From an uncultured bacterium (GTDB taxonomy: Bacteria > Elusimicrobiota > Elusimicrobia > Elusimicrobiales > Elusimicrobiaceae): 64,000 bases of DNA. Below are positions 58,956 through 64,000 of the stretch, one piece after another. A program made the translations under genes and the position numbers. The DNA lies in the NCBI GenBank assembly GCA_949294095.1, contig CASFFZ010000001.1:248001-312000 (forward strand), read 5' to 3'. The notes under the pieces are model-generated. The model was not told the DNA's origin and did not search any database. It was given only the letters and a program-made list of their open reading frames with translations. Position 1 is the first letter of the stretch, and the number at the start of each line of letters is the position of its first letter.

Positions 58956-60304
58956 TTGCATACCTCCGTTTTTTGGCGGTATAACGCTTCCACTTCATCC
59001 AACACGCGGTTCACCGTTTTTTCTTCGTCCCCTTCCACTAAAATGCGCAGTTTGGGTTCGGTGCCGCTGTAACGCACCACAACGCGGCCGCGGCCGTGCA
59101 TGGTTTTTTCAATCTCGGCTACGCCCGGCAAGAATCCGTCCAAGCTGTCCAGCGGCGGCTTGCTGGTTACGGCCAGCGCTTTTAATTTGCTGGGATATTT
59201 TTTCCAGCGGTCTGCAAACCAGCTGACCGGATGGCCGGATTTCTTGACAAATTGCAAAAATTGCAGGGCGGACAAAATGCCGTCCCCCGTATTGGCAAAA
59301 CGGCGGAAAATAATATGCCCCGAGGTTTCCCCCCCGATGGACAGATTTTCTTTTTCCAACGCTTCGGAAACGTATTTGTCCCCCACGGTGGTCAGTTCCA
59401 CTTCCACGCCGTTTTCTTTTAAATAGTTGATGCAGCCCAAATTGGCCATAATGGTAAGCACGGCTTTGTTGCCGTTTAATTCGCCGGCCTGCTTCATGCA
59501 CAAAGCGGAGGAGGCGATGATGTTGTCGCCGTCCAGCTGGCGGCCTTGCTCGTCGGAAGCGATCACGCGGTCGGCGTCGCCGTCAAAGCTAAAGCCCACA
59601 AAGGCGTGCTCTTGTTTCGTCAGCTGCTGCATAAATTCCGTATGCAGGGCGCCCACGTTTTTGTTGATGTTGGTGCCGTCGGGCTTGGCGGCGGTTACGG
59701 TAACGTCCATCCCCAACCCGGCAAACACGTTGACCGCCACTTTGGAGCTGGCGCCGTTGGCGCAGTCCAGCACGACTTTAGTGCCTTTGAGCAGCGAAGC
59801 GTCCACCGTAGACATGAGGAAACGCTCATACTCCCGAACTAAAGAGTCGTCCTGCAAAAACGCTCCCTTGGGGGCCGGAATGCTTGGCAGCGATTCAATT
59901 TCCGCCTCAATGGAATTTTCCAATTCTTCGGGGAGTTTGGTGCCGTGGTTGGTAAAAAATTTAATTCCGTTAAACTCGGCCGGATTGTGGCTGGCGGAAA
60001 TAACCACCCCGCACAAACTGCCGGTATGTTTGACCAAGTAGGCCACGGCCGGAGTAGGGGCAATGCCGATGCTGATAACATCCGCCCCGCTGGCGCGGAT
60101 GCCTTTTTCCAGCGCGGACAAAATCGCCGGGCCGGACGCGCGCGAATCCTGCGCGATAATGACCTGGGGTTTTAAATGCTCGCTTTTGGCGTATTCCTGC
60201 AATTCGCGCAAAGCGGCATACCCCAATTTTTGGATGAAATCATCCACCAACGGAAACTGGCCGGCAACGGCACGGACTCCGTCGGTTCCAAAGTATTTTC
60301 CCAT
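58952..60304 (-). CDS. glmM: Phosphoglucosamine mutase
   Basis: 450 residues: KYFGTDGVRAVAG at the start, the phosphoserine loop QDSRASGPAI, the metal loop FSFDGDADRVIASD, GGETSGHI (sugar site), and the phosphate-binding YSGTEPKLRI near the C-terminus. It converts glucosamine-6-phosphate to the 1-phosphate. It is 72 nt downstream of ftsH, and the conserved ftsH-glmM neighbourhood is seen in many bacteria. Confidence 0.96.
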   Translation of the reverse strand: MGKYFGTDGVRAVAGQFPLVDDFIQKLGYAALRELQEYAKSEHLKPQVIIAQDSRASGPAILSALEKGIRASGADVISIGIAPTPAVAYLVKHTGSLCGVVISASHNPAEFNGIKFFTNHGTKLPEELENSIEAEIESLPSIPAPKGAFLQDDSLVREYERFLMSTVDASLLKGTKVVLDCANGASSKVAVNVFAGLGMDVTVTAAKPDGTNINKNVGALHTEFMQQLTKQEHAFVGFSFDGDADRVIASDEQGRQLDGDNIIASSALCMKQAGELNGNKAVLTIMANLGCINYLKENGVEVELTTVGDKYVSEALEKENLSIGGETSGHIIFRRFANTGDGILSALQFLQFVKKSGHPVSWFADRWKKYPSKLKALAVTSKPPLDSLDGFLPGVAEIEKTMHGRGRVVVRYSGTEPKLRILVEGDEEKTVNRVLDEVEALYRQKTEVCK

Positions 60305-60376
60305 ACGACTTCCTTTTGCGCCGTGCGGAGCAAACCGCCGGGCGGCGCGGGTAATTCCCGTACAGTTCCTTACGCC

Positions 60377-62308
60377 TTAAAAGAGTTCCGCCTGTTGAGC
60401 CTCCGGCTTTTCGGCTTTCGGCGCCTTCGGTTCCTCTTTTACCGGTTCCGGTTCTGCGGGCTGCGGCTGTGCGTCCTGCGAGGCCGCGGGTTTCAAGCCC
60501 AGTATTTCGTCAATTTCGGCGGCTTTCACTACTTCTTTTTCAAGCAGGGTTTCCACCAATTTATCAAATGCCGCACGGTTTTTGCTGATAATGTCTTTCG
60601 CACGGGCATAGGACGACTTAATCAAATTCATAATTTCTTCATCAATAGCGCGGGCCAATTCCGGCGAATAGGTGTGGTGGCGGGAGAGATCTCTTCCCAA
60701 AAACACTTCGCCGTCGTCCCCCGTCGGCAGGGCAATGGGGCCCAATTTGTCGCTCATGCCCAGCTCCATTACCATTTTGCGGGCATAGGCCATGGTTTTG
60801 TTCAAATCGTCGCTGGCGCCGGACGTAATTTCGCCAAACACAATTTCTTCGGCGGCGCGGCCGGCCAGGAGGATGCACAGCTTGTCCAACAGTTCCGACT
60901 TGCTGGTTAAGAATTTATCTTCCAGCGGCAGCTGCATCGTGTAGCCCAACGCTTGGCCGCGGGGAATGATGGTTACTTTATGCACCGGGTCGGAATGATT
61001 CGTCAGCCGGGCGACCACCGTGTGCCCCACTTCGTGCGCGGCGATAATGCGCTGTTCTTTGGGGGAAATGATGCGGCTTTTCTTCTGCGGGCCGGCAATC
61101 ACGCGTTCCACCGCTTCGTCCATATCACTTTTGGTGACCGCGTCTTTATCGGCACGCGCGGCCAAAATGGCCGCTTCGTTGACGACGTTGGCCAAGTCCG
61201 CCCCTACAAAGCCGGGCGTTCCTTTGGCAACCACTTTTAAGTCCACATCGGCACCCAGTTTTACTTTTTTGGCGTGCACTTTTAAAATTTCTTCGCGCCC
61301 TTTTAAGTCCGGCGCGGGAACGGAAATATGACGGTCAAAACGGCCGGGGCGGATAAGCGCCGGATCCAGCACGTCCGGGCGGTTGGTGGAGGCCATCAAA
61401 ATAATGCCTTGCTTGCTTTCAAAGCCGTCCAATTCAATAAGCAGTTGGTTGAGCGTCTGCTCGCGTTCGTCGTGCCCGCCGCCGATGCCGGCAAAGCGTC
61501 TTCTTCCGACGGCATCCAGCTCGTCAATAAAAATAATGGCGGGAGAATTCTTTTTGGCTTGGTCAAACAAGTCGCGCACGCGCGCCGCGCCCACGCCCAC
61601 AAACATCTCCACAAATTCGGAGGCCGACGCCGAAAAAAACGCCACCCCCGCCTCGCCCGCAACGGCTTTGGCCAGCAGGGTTTTCCCCGTGCCGGGCGCC
61701 CCGTAGAGCAGAACGCCTTTGGGCAGTTTGCCGCCTAATTTTTGGAATTTTTTGGGGTTTTTGAGAAATTTAATAACGTCTTGCAGTTCTTCTTTGGCCT
61801 CGTCGCAGCCGGCGACGTCTTTAAACGTAACGGTCTGCTGGGAAGGATCCTGCATTTTGGCTTTGGAACGGGCAAAATTCATGGCGCTGCGGCCGTCGTT
61901 TCGCTGCGGACGCAGAAAGATGAACCACCACAATCCGATCAACAGAAAAATCCACAGTACATTAAACAAAATGTTGCTTACCCAGCTGTTATCCGTTTCG
62001 GCTTTGTACTTGATATCCGCCGCCGACAGCTGGCTGACGAGTTCCGGGTCGTCCATGCGCACCGTTTTAAACGGGGCGAATTCGCCTTTTTCGTTTTTGT
62101 ACATCCCGCTAATCATGCCGGGAGCAATCGTCAAATCCGACACTTCCGAAGACGCCACTTTGTGTTTAAATTCGGAATAGTCCAACTCCGTTTGTTTCAC
62201 ACCCGGTTTGTTGAACAGCAATACAGCCAGTACAAATACAGCCACCCAGCCTACAATCTGCCCCACGGAAACGATGCGGCGGTTATTCTGATTTTTGTTA
62301 TTCTTCAT
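60377..62308 (-). CDS. ftsH: ATP-dependent zinc metalloprotease FtsH
   Basis: 643 residues. Two N-terminal TM helices bracket a periplasmic domain (about 15-130), then the AAA domain with [17 protein letters not shown] (about 204) and [19 protein letters not shown], then the peptidase domain with the zinc motif HEVGHT (about 423; HEAGH in most homologs). The C-terminal tail is Glu/Pro/Lys-rich. It degrades misfolded membrane proteins and regulators. It shares one base with the hpt stop (TAATG). Confidence 0.97.
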   Translation of the reverse strand: MKNNKNQNNRRIVSVGQIVGWVAVFVLAVLLFNKPGVKQTELDYSEFKHKVASSEVSDLTIAPGMISGMYKNEKGEFAPFKTVRMDDPELVSQLSAADIKYKAETDNSWVSNILFNVLWIFLLIGLWWFIFLRPQRNDGRSAMNFARSKAKMQDPSQQTVTFKDVAGCDEAKEELQDVIKFLKNPKKFQKLGGKLPKGVLLYGAPGTGKTLLAKAVAGEAGVAFFSASASEFVEMFVGVGAARVRDLFDQAKKNSPAIIFIDELDAVGRRRFAGIGGGHDEREQTLNQLLIELDGFESKQGIILMASTNRPDVLDPALIRPGRFDRHISVPAPDLKGREEILKVHAKKVKLGADVDLKVVAKGTPGFVGADLANVVNEAAILAARADKDAVTKSDMDEAVERVIAGPQKKSRIISPKEQRIIAAHEVGHTVVARLTNHSDPVHKVTIIPRGQALGYTMQLPLEDKFLTSKSELLDKLCILLAGRAAEEIVFGEITSGASDDLNKTMAYARKMVMELGMSDKLGPIALPTGDDGEVFLGRDLSRHHTYSPELARAIDEEIMNLIKSSYARAKDIISKNRAAFDKLVETLLEKEVVKAAEIDEILGLKPAASQDAQPQPAEPEPVKEEPKAPKAEKPEAQQAELF

Positions 62309-62835
62309 TATTTTCTAAATACCCCTATATACGGCAGGTTGCGGTACAGTTCGTTGTAATCCAGCCCGTAACCAATTACAAATTCATTCTCTACGGTAAA
62401 ACCCACATATTTGGGATGTACGTCCGCCTTGCGGTTGCACGGCTTATCCAGCAGGCAGCAAATTTCAATGCTGGCGGCGCCGCGGTTTTGCAGGTTGCCC
62501 AGCAAATAGTTCAGCGTCAGCCCCGTATCCACAATATCTTCCACGATAATCACGTGGCGGCCTTTGATGCTTTCGCGCAAATCCAACATGGTGCGCACCT
62601 GCCCGGTGCTGGAAGTGCCCGAGTAAGAAGACAGGCACATAAAATCCATATTGCAGTCCACGCTGATGTTTTTCATCAAATCGGAATAGAACAAAATGCA
62701 TCCGCGCAAAATCCCCACAAAAAGCGGCATTTTGCCGCGGTAATCGGCAGAGATTTGGCGGCCGAGCTCAGCCACCCGGTCGGCTAATTGCTGTTCAGAA
62801 AATAATACACGTTCCAAAATCGGATTTTCAGGCAT
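62308..62835 (-). CDS. hpt: Hypoxanthine phosphoribosyltransferase
   Basis: 175 residues from ATG 62835 with TTGGGGGGC ahead; a longer frame upstream has no start support. PRTase landmarks: FVGILRGCILFYSDLMK, the PRPP loop VIIVEDIVDTGLTL, and VGFTVENEFVIGYGLDYNE. It salvages hypoxanthine or guanine to IMP or GMP. It is the first gene of the long leftward operon; hpt before ftsH is a common bacterial order. Confidence 0.95.
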   Translation of the reverse strand: MPENPILERVLFSEQQLADRVAELGRQISADYRGKMPLFVGILRGCILFYSDLMKNISVDCNMDFMCLSSYSGTSSTGQVRTMLDLRESIKGRHVIIVEDIVDTGLTLNYLLGNLQNRGAASIEICCLLDKPCNRKADVHPKYVGFTVENEFVIGYGLDYNELYRNLPYIGVFRK

Positions 62836-62969
62836 ATGCCCCCCAATAGAGAATATACATAAAGGATACCTTTTTTTCGTCCGAAAAGAAAGAGTGCACG
62901 CGGCGCTTTTCCAAAGCTGCGAAAACGCACCTTGCGCACGGGGCAGAACGGAAGTAGAATAAATAGTAT

Positions 62970-64000
62970 ATGAAGCCTGTTTACCGGTTGGTTTGTATTT
63001 TCTTATTGGCAAGCGGCCTGCCCGTGCAGGCCGGCCAGTTTTCCGCATCCGCCCCGAGCGAAAAGGAAGGGGCCGGCGTGTCGCGCCGCCAGCTGGAAAA
63101 CCGCATTTCCGCCGAGTTGCAAAAGCAAACGACGCCATCCAATTTTGAACAGGCGCAACGGCAGCTGGCCCTCCTTCTGCAGAACGCCCCCGCTGAAACG
63201 ATTTCTTGGGAAGAATACCAAACCCTTAACAAAAGCGCCGCAGAACGCACGGAAGTGGCGTATCATTTAGACTTGGAAACGTTAAAGCAATCCACCCAGC
63301 GCGAGGATCAGCCGCTGGTCATTACCATGCACAATTCTTTTCCCAACTATAAAGAATTATTAAAAGGGTTTCGCTATATATATGTGGGGGAAGAACATTA
63401 CACGAAAACGCTCCCCGCCGAAATGATTCGGATTATGCAGGCGGTACGGCAACTGTATCCGGATAAACGCATTTTATTGGCTTCCGAATTTGTCAAACGC
63501 CTGCGGGAAGAGGATTCTCCTCTCATCAAATTGCCTCATTCGGAATTCTTTATATCAATATACCCCCAAGTAAACCGAGAAGCGAAACGGCTTAACATGG
63601 ACGTTCTGGCCTTGGACGATTTTCAACTCTCCTTTCGGCAGGAGGACAAGGATGTTTTTCTGACCGCCAAGTGCGGGCGGTACTGGGTGAGCCAACAGCA
63701 TAAAATCCCGGAATCGGAAATGAAAAATGAATTCTTTTCGCCCTCCTTTTTAAACGATTGGGAGGATTTTTCCTTTCTCGTTTCCATCAGTCCGTTCGGC
63801 GTCCTGGAACGAAACCGCCAATGGGCCCGTTACATAAATGCCGTTAAGCCCTTTTACGATATTATTATTCTGTATGCAGGATACGGGCATATAGACGATA
63901 CGCAAATGAACGACATTCAACACTTTGTCGGCCCGCACGATTTTGTCTCCATTACGCTTCTTCCCACGGAAGAGGGACAAATCCCCTTGTCCCCGGAGGA
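62970..64000 (+). CDS. Exported protein, ChaN/TIKI-like fold suspected (partial, C-terminus beyond window)
   Basis: The frame from ATG 62970 is open to the window edge (343 codons). It has a signal peptide (LVCIFLLASGLPVQA), then a region with YIYVGEEHYTKTLPAEMIRI and RILLASEFVKRL that resembles the EEH and Glu motifs of ChaN/TraB/TIKI-fold proteins (haem-binding or protease-like). Other matches are weak. No SD is seen; TAGAAT lies 9 nt before the ATG. Identification is tentative, and the gene may have more domains outside the window. Confidence 0.55.
   Translation, partial: MKPVYRLVCIFLLASGLPVQAGQFSASAPSEKEGAGVSRRQLENRISAELQKQTTPSNFEQAQRQLALLLQNAPAETISWEEYQTLNKSAAERTEVAYHLDLETLKQSTQREDQPLVITMHNSFPNYKELLKGFRYIYVGEEHYTKTLPAEMIRIMQAVRQLYPDKRILLASEFVKRLREEDSPLIKLPHSEFFISIYPQVNREAKRLNMDVLALDDFQLSFRQEDKDVFLTAKCGRYWVSQQHKIPESEMKNEFFSPSFLNDWEDFSFLVSISPFGVLERNRQWARYINAVKPFYDIIILYAGYGHIDDTQMNDIQHFVGPHDFVSITLLPTEEGQIPLSPE

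Overview
The window reads as a gut-type member of the phylum Elusimicrobiota (Elusimicrobium-like). This is an inference from content: Gram-negative envelope genes (RND pump with outer-membrane factor, outer-membrane barrel candidates), several type IV pilin genes with near-identical GFTLIELLVVVLIIGILAA leaders, a monomeric [FeFe] hydrogenase, NIF-type NifS/NifU, an exported bile-salt-hydrolase-family enzyme and a PTS sugar permease in a GC-rich, gene-dense genome. Genes run in short operons with clear Shine-Dalgarno (SD) sites, many ATGA or TAATG overlaps and strong hairpin-T terminators. A subset lacks an SD and has a -10 box 5-10 nt before the start codon.

Layout. 1-1484: 5' part of an MFS transporter fused to a PlsC-like acyltransferase, cut by the window edge. 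1485-4720: accessory region with orphan terminators, an AT-rich pair (GIY-YIG nuclease plus unknown gene), a small HTH gene, a pilin gene and a decayed hexapeptide acetyltransferase. 4724-13040: choloylglycine hydrolase, PTS IIBC, a membrane EAL phosphodiesterase with broken GGDEF, a GtrB-like glycosyltransferase, an unknown gene and deoB. 13088-20136: CbrA-like flavoprotein, nadE, a copper ATPase with a fused C-terminal CopZ domain, and a CNNM/CorC protein. 20189-24979: HxlR regulator divergent from two flavin reductases, a HAD hydrolase, and overlapping purB-purA with a compact archaeal-type PurA. 25106-31232: adaptor-pump-outer-membrane RND operon. 31386-36972: cysteine synthase, an exported unknown, a PLD-type cardiolipin synthase, an EEP-family hydrolase and the hydrogenase.

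37044-39087 is a pilin array: two minus-strand pilin genes separated by non-coding DNA with degenerate repeats. Each has the same upstream element, a -35-like TTGACT then a run of twelve T. 39121-47603 is a minus-strand block: nifU, nifS, three tandem UshA-like 5'-nucleotidases (the third lacking its metal ligands), dusB, rplM, rpsI. 47721-53419 (+): nadK, recN, two small paralogous membrane proteins, an outer-membrane candidate and glycerate kinase. 53502-62835 (-) is a housekeeping operon read hpt, ftsH, glmM, pdxJ, glmS, acpS, nnrD, alpha/beta hydrolase, HAD phosphatase, joining amino-sugar/cell-wall precursor supply, cofactors and membrane proteolysis. A partial exported protein runs off the right edge.

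I found no complete phage, insertion sequence, CRISPR array, rRNA or convincing tRNA. The best candidates for something new are the poly-T pilin promoters with their repeat family, the copA-copZ fusion with an internal start, the catalytically stripped nucleotidase paralog, and the recurring apparently leaderless genes.
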